The position numbers and the translations under genes were made by a program. Below are positions 1 through 6,050 of a stretch of DNA of 6,110 nucleotides, one piece after another. Within the stretch, counting starts at the first letter, position 1. Every line of letters begins with the position of its first letter. Below the pieces are notes generated by a model, which was not told the origin of the DNA, did not search any database, and saw only the letters and a program-made list of their open reading frames with translations. The stretch comes from Thermoplasmata archaeon (lineage in GTDB: Archaea > Thermoplasmatota > E2 > DHVEG-1), in assembly GCA_003649845.1 (NCBI GenBank), contig QMTB01000096.1, positions 1 through 6,110 of the forward strand, written 5' to 3'.

Positions 1-30
1 ATATTTTTTATCTAAAGTAAATTTTCCCGG

Positions 31-56
31 ATTATACCCAAATTATACCTAAATTA
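31..56. repeat. 11-bp tandem repeat, about 2.4 copies
   Basis: ATTATACCCAA at 31-41 is followed directly by ATTATACCTAA at 42-52 and a partial third unit ATTA at 53-56. The two full units differ at one base. It lies about 240 bases upstream of the epimerase start, too far for a core promoter element. It could be a regulator-binding array for a gene beyond the left edge or simple AT-rich slippage; nothing visible decides between them. Confidence 0.5.
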
Positions 57-165
57 GATCTAACAAACAATGATTTTTTTAAAGCTATATAAAAAGATTT
101 CAAATAGGAGAAGTTGCAATATAAAACTATATGACCTTACCTAGAAAATTATACACCTCGTTTAA

Positions 166-178
166 TTTGAAGTTCAAA
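166..178. promoter_or_regulatory. Short palindrome upstream of the epimerase gene
   Basis: TTTGAA-G-TTCAAA is a perfect 6+1+6 inverted repeat, and its right-hand GTTCAA recurs at 217-222, just upstream of the promoter elements of the gene at 293. This arrangement could suit a dimeric regulator. In DNA this AT-rich a 6-bp palindrome can arise by chance, so the operator role is only a suggestion. The rest of 1-292 holds no convincing gene. Confidence 0.25.
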
Positions 179-252
179 AATAAAAATAGTTATGTTATAT
201 ATTAAGAATTCAAATAGTTCAATCTCCTTTGTTTCTCTATAAAAGGTATTGA

Positions 253-268
253 GCAGAAAATTAAATAT
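253..268 (+). promoter_or_regulatory. Archaeal BRE/TATA promoter, probable leaderless start
   Basis: A purine-rich BRE-like stretch (GCAGAAAA, 253-260) is followed by TTAAATAT (261-268). The TATA centre is about 28 bases before the ATG at 293, the usual archaeal TATA-to-start-site distance, so transcription should begin at or next to the start codon. There is no Shine-Dalgarno sequence before the ATG (aacttctcatatctct), which fits a leaderless mRNA. A second candidate box, TATAAAAG at 238-245, would give a leader of about 25 bases, again without a ribosome binding site. Confidence 0.55.
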
Positions 269-292
269 GTAGAAACAACTTCTCATATCTCT

Positions 293-1228
293 ATGAAGAT
301 TTTAGTTACAGGTGGAACAGGTTTTATTGGATCTTATATCATAGAAGAGTTGTTAGAACATGATTACCATGTGAGGATTCTAACTCGAGGTTCTACAAAT
401 AAATGGGGAGATAATATCGAGGTTAAAACAGGAGATATAACTAAATTTGATACTATTAGAGATGCTTTTGAAGATATTGATGCTGTAATTCATAATGCAG
501 CTTATGCTATGGATTATGGTAGAAAAAGGGAAATGTATAAGGTAAATGTTTTAGGAACAGAGAATATAGCAAAACTCTGCATAGAGAATGATATAGATAG
601 AGTTGTATATACCAGCTCCGCAGGTGTATATGGTTTCCCAGATACAAAAGAACCAATAACCGAGGATTCTCCTAAGAAACCATTGAATTATTATCAGAAA
701 TCAAAGCTTCTAGGAGAACAAATTTTCAGTAGATATAAAGAGATTAAAACATCTACTATTAGACCTCCTTTAGTTTTCGGTGCAGGTGGTATAGGAACTA
801 AGATTCTATTAGATAGATTAGCGAATAACTCTATGATCATAATAGGAGATGGAAATAATATTATATCAGTTGTTCATCCAAGAGATGTAGCTAGATGTAT
901 ACGTTTAGCTTTAGAAAAAGATAATATTGGTAGAGCTTTTAACGTAGTTAGTTTTACATCTACAATAAATGATTTTATCGGAAAACTAGCTGAGAGATTA
1001 GATGTTAAGAAACCAGAGAAACATGTATCCTTCTGGATTGCCTATATAACAGGTTTCCTATTAGAACATCTATCAAAAAATCCTTCTATAACAAGGTTTA
1101 GAGTGAAAACACTTGCTACAAATAGAGAAATTAGCTATAAGAGAGCAGAGGAGATACTAGGTTATAAACCATCTTTTGATTTAGATAAAACAGTTGAAGA
1201 CATGGTTAAATGGTATGTGAATCTATAG
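293..1228 (+). CDS. NAD-dependent epimerase/dehydratase (extended SDR)
   Basis: A 311-residue cytosolic oxidoreductase of the extended short-chain dehydrogenase/reductase superfamily. The N-terminal Rossmann fold has the dinucleotide motif G7-x-x-G10-x-x-G13, then the acidic TGD (D48) and HNAA (67-70). The catalytic set is visible as the TSS at 107-109 and Y134-x-x-x-K138. RPP (157-159) and VFG (161-163) precede HPRDVA (195-200), the usual substrate-side landmarks. The protein is full length for the family. The overall look (VNVLGTENI, SSAGVYG) is that of sugar-nucleotide epimerases and 3-beta-HSD/dihydroflavonol-reductase-like members. The substrate cannot be read from the sequence, and no sugar-biosynthesis neighbour helps. 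The ATG at 293 begins immediately at the Rossmann strand (MKILVTGG), so the start is secure. It is monocistronic, transcribed towards the symporter gene, with a T-run terminator about 30 bases past the stop. Confidence 0.9.
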   Translation: MKILVTGGTGFIGSYIIEELLEHDYHVRILTRGSTNKWGDNIEVKTGDITKFDTIRDAFEDIDAVIHNAAYAMDYGRKREMYKVNVLGTENIAKLCIENDIDRVVYTSSAGVYGFPDTKEPITEDSPKKPLNYYQKSKLLGEQIFSRYKEIKTSTIRPPLVFGAGGIGTKILLDRLANNSMIIIGDGNNIISVVHPRDVARCIRLALEKDNIGRAFNVVSFTSTINDFIGKLAERLDVKKPEKHVSFWIAYITGFLLEHLSKNPSITRFRVKTLATNREISYKRAEEILGYKPSFDLDKTVEDMVKWYVNL

Positions 1229-1235
1229 TCTACGT

Positions 1236-1263
1236 AAAAAATATCCTCTAAAATTATTTTTTT
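1236..1263. terminator. T-run terminator in the convergent gap, probably bidirectional
   Basis: Plus-strand T7 at 1257-1263 lies 28 bases past the epimerase stop (1226-1228), a typical archaeal T-tract terminator. On the opposite strand A6 at 1236-1241 reads as T6, and A5 at 1265-1269 as T5, downstream of the symporter stop. AAAAAATA (1236-1243) and TATTTTTT (1255-1262) are complementary 8-bp arms with an 11-base loop, but the stem is all A/T and the T-tracts are probably the functional part. Confidence 0.5.
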
Positions 1264-1332
1264 CAAAAATTGTCTCTCCTGTTTATATATAGTTCACACT
1301 TTTAATGTTATATTTGTTTTTTCTTTATCCTT

Positions 1333-2790
1333 TTATTTAAATAATGAATTTATTTTTGGTGGAGTAGTTAACATACTGACTATAACAGTACATGATAGTG
1401 AAATAAAAAATGCTGGTAGCATCCCTGGTATCACTAACTCTGAGGATAATGAATCTGCTAATAGAAATGCACCACCAAGTTTATCCCAAACTATCACAGA
1501 AGCTGTACCACTTAACATACCAGCGATTGCTCCCCATTTTGTTATACGTTTCCACCATAAAGAGAGTATAATGAGTGGTCCAAAAGATGCTGCTAGTCCA
1601 CCCCAGGCGAATGCAACTAGGAAATAGATTACTCCACCTTGTAAAGCTAGTAGTAAAGCTATAGTTGAGAGTAAAAACACAGAAATCCTACTATATTTTA
1701 CTAGTTTTTCTTGTTCTGCAGTTGGGTTTATTAGTTTATGATAAACATCTTCAACCATTGAGGATGTAGCAACTAGTAACTGTGAGTCAGCAGTTGACAT
1801 AATCGCAGCAGTTATTGCAGCTATTACTATCCCTGCAGCCCATTCAGGTAAAATAGTTGTAGCTAACAGTGGCATCACCTTCTCAGGGTCAGGTAGTTGT
1901 TCAAACAGTGCTAAACCTATAATACCAATTAAAACTGCACTCCATAGACTTATAATTACCCATGCCATACCAATAGCTGTGCTACTCCAAAGTTTCTTCT
2001 CATCTTTTATAGCCATATATCTAGTAAGTATATGAGGTTGACCAGGGTATCCAAAGAACCAAGCCATACTGGCTAAGGCAAATAATATGAAGAATAAACC
2101 AGTGTATCCAAAACTTGGAGAGAGTGTATTAATGTTTATTTCTCCTATCTTCATTAAAATAACGTTGAATCCACCTAGTTTAATGATACCAGCTACTGGT
2201 AGTAAAACCAGTATACCTATTATCAGCATACCTTGGAATACATCTGTCCAAGCAACTGCGAAAAAACCACCCATTAAAGTATAGAATGTTATAATAGCAA
2301 AACCAATGAGTAACGCAGTATGATAATCCCAGTTGAATATTTCACTTAGTATCTTCCCACTCGCCACTAGTTGAACTGATACATAGGCTACCATAAAAAT
2401 CGTTATAATACTTGTTGCAACTCCTCTAATTAAATGACTATCATCTTGGAATCTATCCTCCAAGTAATCAGGTATCGTTAAGGAATGTAGTTTTTCTGTA
2501 AATCTACGTAGCTGTTTCGCTATAACACTCCAGTTAAACAATGTTCCAAGTGAACATGCTATTGCAGTCCAAATCGCACTGATACCATAGAGGAAACCTC
2601 TACCTGGCAGACCCATTACTAACCATCCACTCATATCTGAAGCTTCTGCGCTGATAGCTACTGGCCATGTACCAAGTCGTCTACCAGCTATCAAAAAGTC
2701 ATCTAATGATTTATTCAACCGAGAAGTCCATAGACCAATTACTATGAGAATTATTAGATAGACAATGAAACCTAAAAAGATTATATTCAT
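1333..2790 (-). CDS. putP: Na+/proline symporter, SSS family
   Basis: A 485-residue integral membrane protein of the sodium:solute symporter family, with about 13 hydrophobic segments, close to the length of E. coli PutP. The second membrane segment has SDMSGWLVMGLPG (51-63), nearly identical to E. coli PutP; D52, S54 and G55 correspond to its D55, S57 and G58, which serve Na+ and proline binding. SLTIPDYLEDRF (103-114), GGFFAVAWTDVFQ (174-186) and GYPGQPHILTRYMA (247-260) are further PutP landmarks. AAIMSTADSQLL (328-339) holds the Na2-site S332 and T333. Expected function is Na+-driven import of L-proline; among SSS proteins this motif set favours proline over pantothenate or sugars, though no assay is implied. 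The start overlaps the upstream hydrolase stop as ATGA with a strong Shine-Dalgarno site, so it is co-transcribed and probably translationally coupled. Confidence 0.93.
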   Translation of the reverse strand: MNIIFLGFIVYLIILIVIGLWTSRLNKSLDDFLIAGRRLGTWPVAISAEASDMSGWLVMGLPGRGFLYGISAIWTAIACSLGTLFNWSVIAKQLRRFTEKLHSLTIPDYLEDRFQDDSHLIRGVATSIITIFMVAYVSVQLVASGKILSEIFNWDYHTALLIGFAIITFYTLMGGFFAVAWTDVFQGMLIIGILVLLPVAGIIKLGGFNVILMKIGEININTLSPSFGYTGLFFILFALASMAWFFGYPGQPHILTRYMAIKDEKKLWSSTAIGMAWVIISLWSAVLIGIIGLALFEQLPDPEKVMPLLATTILPEWAAGIVIAAITAAIMSTADSQLLVATSSMVEDVYHKLINPTAEQEKLVKYSRISVFLLSTIALLLALQGGVIYFLVAFAWGGLAASFGPLIILSLWWKRITKWGAIAGMLSGTASVIVWDKLGGAFLLADSLSSELVIPGMLPAFFISLSCTVIVSMLTTPPKINSLFK

Positions 2791-5480
2791 ATTCTCCTCC
2801 TAGCCCCTATGAGATATATAATTGTTAATAATACGACAGATAACAATGAAGATAATAGGAAAAACAAAGCTTCATAGGATTCGATGACTTTAAAAGGTTT
2901 AAAAGGAGTTTCTACAGTTTGAGCGTCAAACGCATATAGTTTTCCATCTATTGAACCAATGAACACCTTACCATTATATGCAATAGGAGAAGAAACAAAT
3001 GGTGTAGTAACATAATTATAAACTCCATCAATAGCATAACTAGATTGAGCAGTCCAAATCAATTTACCTGTTGATGCATTTAACACATATACTCTACCAT
3101 CATCACAGCCAAAAAATATAAGACCACCATAAATCAATGGACTAGATTGTATAGCTGCTTCAGCTGTAAAAAACCATTTAATCTCCCCGTTCTCTATATC
3201 AACTGCATAAAAATTGTTATCCAATGATCCAAAATATACAGTTTCATCTAATACGATTGGTGTTGAAACCACGCCCCATCCTGTAGCTAAACTCCATTTT
3301 ATCTCCCCGTTATCAACACTCAAAGCATAAAGTTTACCATCCCATGAACCAAAAAACACAGTATCTTTGTAAACAATTGGAGAAGAAACAACACTGCCTT
3401 CTGTTTGAAACGACCAAATTTTCTCTCCAGTGTTTTTATTTAAAGCATAAAGTTTACCATCATTTGAACCAATAAAAACAATATTTCCCATCACATAAGG
3501 CGAGGAGTATATTTTGTCATTTGTAGTATAACTCCATAATATCTTCCCATTTTGTTTATTTAAACCATAGATTTTTCCATCTAATGAACCACAATATACA
3601 ACATCTGGTGAAACAGAGGGTTTAGAAACAACACAACCTATCATATCATTCTTCCAAACAACATCACCATCTTTAGCATTCAATGCATATAAACCATCAC
3701 TTGAACCAACGAAAACTATATCATCTATTACACAAGGTGAAGATATACTATTCCATCCTATTTTTTTATACCATATTCTTCGTCCATTGTTTGAATCAAC
3801 TGTATATACCTCGCCATTCCATGAACTGAAAAATAAGGTATCGTTATAGAAAGCAGGTGAAGAATAAATTTCATTTCCAAATTCTCCATAATTTGATTCA
3901 TACTCCCATATGATACGTCCATTCTGTTTTTCCTCATATATTCTACTACTATGCCTATGGTAGTAAACAAAAGGAGAAACAGGAAACAGTTGAACCCATC
4001 CACAAGAAGGCGTGTCTGTTAATCCTTCATCTTCAGATGGAGATATGTATCTTCTTACACCTGGTGTCCCCATAAACACCCATAAACCAAGTTTTTTTAT
4101 CAACCTTGAATCAGTTATTTTACAATCAGCTGATTTGATATTAATAGGAGAGGTAGACATAATCTGTTTACCAACCTCAACATCTATCTTCCCATAAAAC
4201 AACTCGTTTAACTCTTCAAATTTTGCCTTCCTTAAAACACCATGTCCCTTACTTAATTTAAGTTGAATATTAGTTGGGAGTAAATTAAAAATATAACCTT
4301 TTAAACCAGTTAATTCAAGACTCACCCTAGGGTTACGAGGTAGATTATATCCATAGTATACACCATTAAATGTACGTTCCACGGGATGATTAAACAAAGT
4401 TAACTCTAGAGATGCTATTTCACCGGTTTTGGCATCACCAATAAGCCATTGATTAGGCATCAAACCATTATTATCCTTAGTTAGAAAATAAATCACCTGG
4501 TCTATGCTACTCCCATATTGGATAGCTTTTCTAGCACGAACTACAACAGAAACACCTTTAGTAGTCCAAGGACCTTGATTAAGAGATGTCTCCATGAGAA
4601 TAATTCCATTTTCGTTTTGATAAAAATCTTCATCACTCCAAATTGAGCCAGGAAAACTTGTCATAATAATACGATACCCTTTAGCTGGTTTAACATCTAT
4701 TATAACATTCCATCTCTGAGTAATAAGATTTGAAAACCATGAAGTCTTAGATGTACCTGCATAAAAATTTGATTGCGATGCAACTATTCTCCCATCAACA
4801 GTTGCATCTCCAGTTGCAATAAAAGCACTACAATGATCAGGCGGCTTAAGCATTTTCACTTCTTCAATAAACGTTTCTTCATCCTTTGGAGAGAAACTAG
4901 GGAACCTTTCTCTCAGCGTATGAAAAAATGATCTCAAAGGATGAACACGTTTCAATGGAGATGTTAAACTAAGAATAAACTCATACATTTCATTTAGAGC
5001 TAGAATATCCTCTCTAGTAACAACTGCACCATATATCATACCACCTCTGGCTTTTACACCGTCAGCTACACCTTCAATCTCTTTTTTGTATTCCTCAGGA
5101 TAGCTATTCCAAAACATTTTCATAGTCCTAGTTTTACAAAAATCCCACCATATACGTGATATATCATCGTATCTACTAGAATTAGATTTAACAGCTAATT
5201 TTTTAAACACAGAGAAAGTATGGACAACTGTACTCCATCTATAAATCATATCAACAATTTCATCAGCGAGAAGATAACCATGCTGATAACCTCTATCATA
5301 GGGTTTTCCTTCTATATGTAAATAAATCCAACCATTTATATTATATCGATATCCACTATTATATGAATCAGCACCACCTACCCCTGTTTCTGTATTTACC
5401 TCTCTTCCAATTGCTATATATGAAGATAAAACGGTTGATGACAACAGATAAACCAGGAATATACAGGATATCTTTTTCAT
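2787..5480 (-). CDS. Exported C45/phospholipase-B-like Ntn hydrolase fused to PQQ-type beta-propeller, C-terminal membrane anchor
   Basis: An 897-residue, apparently membrane-tethered extracellular protein. Residues 1-24 form a Sec-type signal peptide (MKK, then a hydrophobic core). Residues about 45-505 match the C45/phospholipase-B-like group: GKPYDRGYQHG (58-68), the putative nucleophile C217 in HCSAFIATGDATVDG (216-230), then RARKAIQYGSSID (315-327) and NQWLIGDAKTGEIA (343-356). In this superfamily a precursor is self-cleaved just before the cysteine, which then acts as N-terminal nucleophile on amide bonds; that is family knowledge, and the substrate here is unknown. Residues about 515-855 hold eight PQQ-like blades, each ending G-x-x-x-W (W525, 570, 609, 649, 689, 729, 769, 809). 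Residues about 869-891 are a transmembrane helix followed by ARRRI, so the catalytic and propeller parts lie outside. The propeller has no dehydrogenase domain and more likely binds a partner or polymer than a quinone. The reading frame is intact; putP follows with an ATGA overlap. Confidence 0.85.
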   Translation of the reverse strand: MKKISCIFLVYLLSSTVLSSYIAIGREVNTETGVGGADSYNSGYRYNINGWIYLHIEGKPYDRGYQHGYLLADEIVDMIYRWSTVVHTFSVFKKLAVKSNSSRYDDISRIWWDFCKTRTMKMFWNSYPEEYKKEIEGVADGVKARGGMIYGAVVTREDILALNEMYEFILSLTSPLKRVHPLRSFFHTLRERFPSFSPKDEETFIEEVKMLKPPDHCSAFIATGDATVDGRIVASQSNFYAGTSKTSWFSNLITQRWNVIIDVKPAKGYRIIMTSFPGSIWSDEDFYQNENGIILMETSLNQGPWTTKGVSVVVRARKAIQYGSSIDQVIYFLTKDNNGLMPNQWLIGDAKTGEIASLELTLFNHPVERTFNGVYYGYNLPRNPRVSLELTGLKGYIFNLLPTNIQLKLSKGHGVLRKAKFEELNELFYGKIDVEVGKQIMSTSPINIKSADCKITDSRLIKKLGLWVFMGTPGVRRYISPSEDEGLTDTPSCGWVQLFPVSPFVYYHRHSSRIYEEKQNGRIIWEYESNYGEFGNEIYSSPAFYNDTLFFSSWNGEVYTVDSNNGRRIWYKKIGWNSISSPCVIDDIVFVGSSDGLYALNAKDGDVVWKNDMIGCVVSKPSVSPDVVYCGSLDGKIYGLNKQNGKILWSYTTNDKIYSSPYVMGNIVFIGSNDGKLYALNKNTGEKIWSFQTEGSVVSSPIVYKDTVFFGSWDGKLYALSVDNGEIKWSLATGWGVVSTPIVLDETVYFGSLDNNFYAVDIENGEIKWFFTAEAAIQSSPLIYGGLIFFGCDDGRVYVLNASTGKLIWTAQSSYAIDGVYNYVTTPFVSSPIAYNGKVFIGSIDGKLYAFDAQTVETPFKPFKVIESYEALFFLLSSLLSVVLLTIIYLIGARRRI
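2794..2800 (-). promoter_or_regulatory. Shine-Dalgarno of putP inside the hydrolase C-terminus
   Basis: On the minus strand GGAGGAG (2800 down to 2794) precedes the putP ATG (2790-2788) with a 3-5 base spacer, depending on which bases pair. The same bases are the AGG-AGG-AGA codons for R894-R896 of the upstream protein, whose TGA stop (2789-2787) overlaps the ATG by four bases as ATGA. The site therefore both encodes the cytoplasmic arginine anchor and initiates the next gene. It is the strongest ribosome binding site in the window. Confidence 0.85.
2916..3950 (-). repeat. 120-bp tandem repeats encoding the eight-bladed propeller
   Basis: The blade-ending tryptophans are spaced 45, 39, 40, 40, 40, 40 and 40 residues apart, a DNA period of 120 bp over most of the array. 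The similarity persists at nucleotide level: ATCTCCCCGTT occurs at 3181 and again at 3301, and GCATAAAGTTTACCATC at about 3326 and 3446, each pair exactly 120 bp apart. The consensus blade is SSP..., a hydrophobic strand, FGS-x-DGKLYAL, then TG-x-x-x-W. The central blades are the most alike; the first (ending W525) and the last are the most divergent, as expected where a propeller closes. Confidence 0.85.
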
Positions 5481-5499
5481 ATATTAATAACCACTATAC

Positions 5500-5520
5500 A
5501 TATAATTTACTTTTTAAAAA
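5500..5520 (-). promoter_or_regulatory. Candidate archaeal promoter of the hydrolase-putP operon
   Basis: Read on the minus strand, AAAAAGTA (5515-5508, BRE-like) is followed by AATTATAT (5507-5500). The box centre is about 23 bases before the ATG at 5480, predicting a transcript that starts at or within a few bases of the start codon. TTTTTAAAAA (5520-5511) is an alternative box giving a leader of about 9 bases. Only a weak AGTGG stands before the ATG, so leaderless or near-leaderless translation is likely, in contrast to the strong ribosome binding site of putP. Confidence 0.45.
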
Positions 5521-5626
5521 TATGGGTCTGTTAATTTTTTTTATTCCCTCCAATAGAAATGGTAGACGATACCTCTATACTGTATACTAGTTTTTCTTAT
5601 GCCCTCTATTTATTGTATGAGAATTG

Positions 5627-5880
5627 TTTTTCAGAAATATTTCGCTTGACTTTAAATAGACTGTGTCAATGTTCTACCAGTGTTTCTTTCTCTAAATGTT
5701 TGATGATCATACTATAATCCTAATCTCTGTAGAGCCCATCTATACCATGACCCCCTATCTACAAGTATCAAAGGTTTACCACATCGCAGTATTCTATAAT
5801 CTTCTTTGGAGAATAGAGTGTATCCAAAGTTGTTCTATTATTAGAAAATACACAACCAGTATGGTATAGGTATCTTCTCT
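5627..5880 (-). pseudogene. Decayed DDE transposase relic
   Basis: Minus-strand translation gives transposase-like pieces in the right order but in shifting frames. In order they are: REDTYTIL (5880-5857, weak); GCVFSNNRTTLDT in another frame (5857-5819); LILVDRGSWYRWALQRLGL (5771-5715), ending at a TAG; YDHQTFRERNT (5711-5679) after that stop; then, after a one-base shift, VEH-stop-HSLFKVKR (5677-5642), where TGA probably replaces a TGG tryptophan. The VDRG...WYRWALQRLG...HQTF-x-ERN-x-VE layout is that of the second half of the DDE catalytic domain of IS6-like archaeal transposases, supplying the second Asp and the Glu. At least three frame changes and two stops make it non-functional. The N-terminal half and recognisable IS ends are missing; weak coding-like traces may extend to about 5925. 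Family assignment is from memory of motifs and could be a related DDE group. Confidence 0.75.
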
Positions 5881-5898
5881 CTAAGCTATATCTAATAG

Positions 5899-5941
5899 AT
5901 CCCCCTATCTTCATCTTCCTCAATGGTTATTGGAGGGGGAT
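5899..5941. repeat. G+C-rich inverted repeat, 8-bp arms
   Basis: ATCCCCCT (5899-5906) and AGGGGGAT (5934-5941) are perfect complements separated by 27 bases. Runs of C5 and G5 stand out in this AT-rich region. It sits at the N-terminal side of the transposase relic and about 110 bases before the next gene. It may be a remnant of an IS structure, a hairpin, or chance: the left arm overlaps a decamer (CCCCCTATCT, 5901-5910) that recurs exactly at 5751-5760, where it encodes the DRG of the relic. Confidence 0.4.
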
Positions 5942-5991
5942 GAATTTACCTTTTCTAAAAGATTATTTCAAAAAGTTAACATTTTTCCCCT

Positions 5992-6032
5992 CACAGTGTG
6001 GAAAATATTAAAAAATATTCCATATTATAAAT
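5992..6032 (+). promoter_or_regulatory. Possible promoter/operator region of the gene at 6051
   Basis: The palindrome CACAGTGTG (5992-6000, 4+1+4) is followed by GGAAAATATT (6000-6009) and AATATTCC (6014-6021), an imperfect dyad, and by TTATAAAT (6025-6032). AAAAATATT (6011-6019) is the TATA-like stretch best placed for a start near 6040, just before the Shine-Dalgarno site. If so, the dyad would overlap the basal promoter and could be a repressor site. The exact box is uncertain. Confidence 0.3.
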
Positions 6033-6050
6033 TCTCTTAGGTGTATTAAA

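Noticed and set aside
131..205. 24-codon frame starting ATGACC, with AGGAG at 106-110 and a TATA-like stretch near 84-94
   Set aside because: The purine run is about 20 bases from the ATG, too far for a ribosome binding site, and the peptide is not distinctive.
2087..2284. 65-codon plus-strand open frame inside putP
   Set aside because: It lies wholly antisense to conserved PutP membrane segments, and its peptide has no recognisable features.
2916..3950. Regular 120-bp repeats as a possible CRISPR or satellite array
   Set aside because: They remain in one long open frame and encode PQQ-type propeller blades, so the repeats are protein-coding.
2916..3950. Propeller as a PQQ-dependent alcohol or glucose dehydrogenase domain
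   Set aside because: Only the short structural repeats are present; no quinoprotein catalytic region or cytochrome domain is visible, and the blades are fused to a hydrolase.
3758..4003. 81-codon minus-strand open frame within the hydrolase gene
   Set aside because: It is an alternative frame across the linker and first propeller blades, whose own frame is well supported by the repeat pattern.
4012..4197. 61-codon plus-strand open frame
   Set aside because: It is antisense to the C-terminal part of the C45 domain, with no ribosome binding site or promoter that stands out.
5363..5590. 75-codon plus-strand open frame
   Set aside because: It starts antisense to the signal-peptide end of the hydrolase gene and crosses its promoter; the composition is that of AT-rich non-coding DNA.
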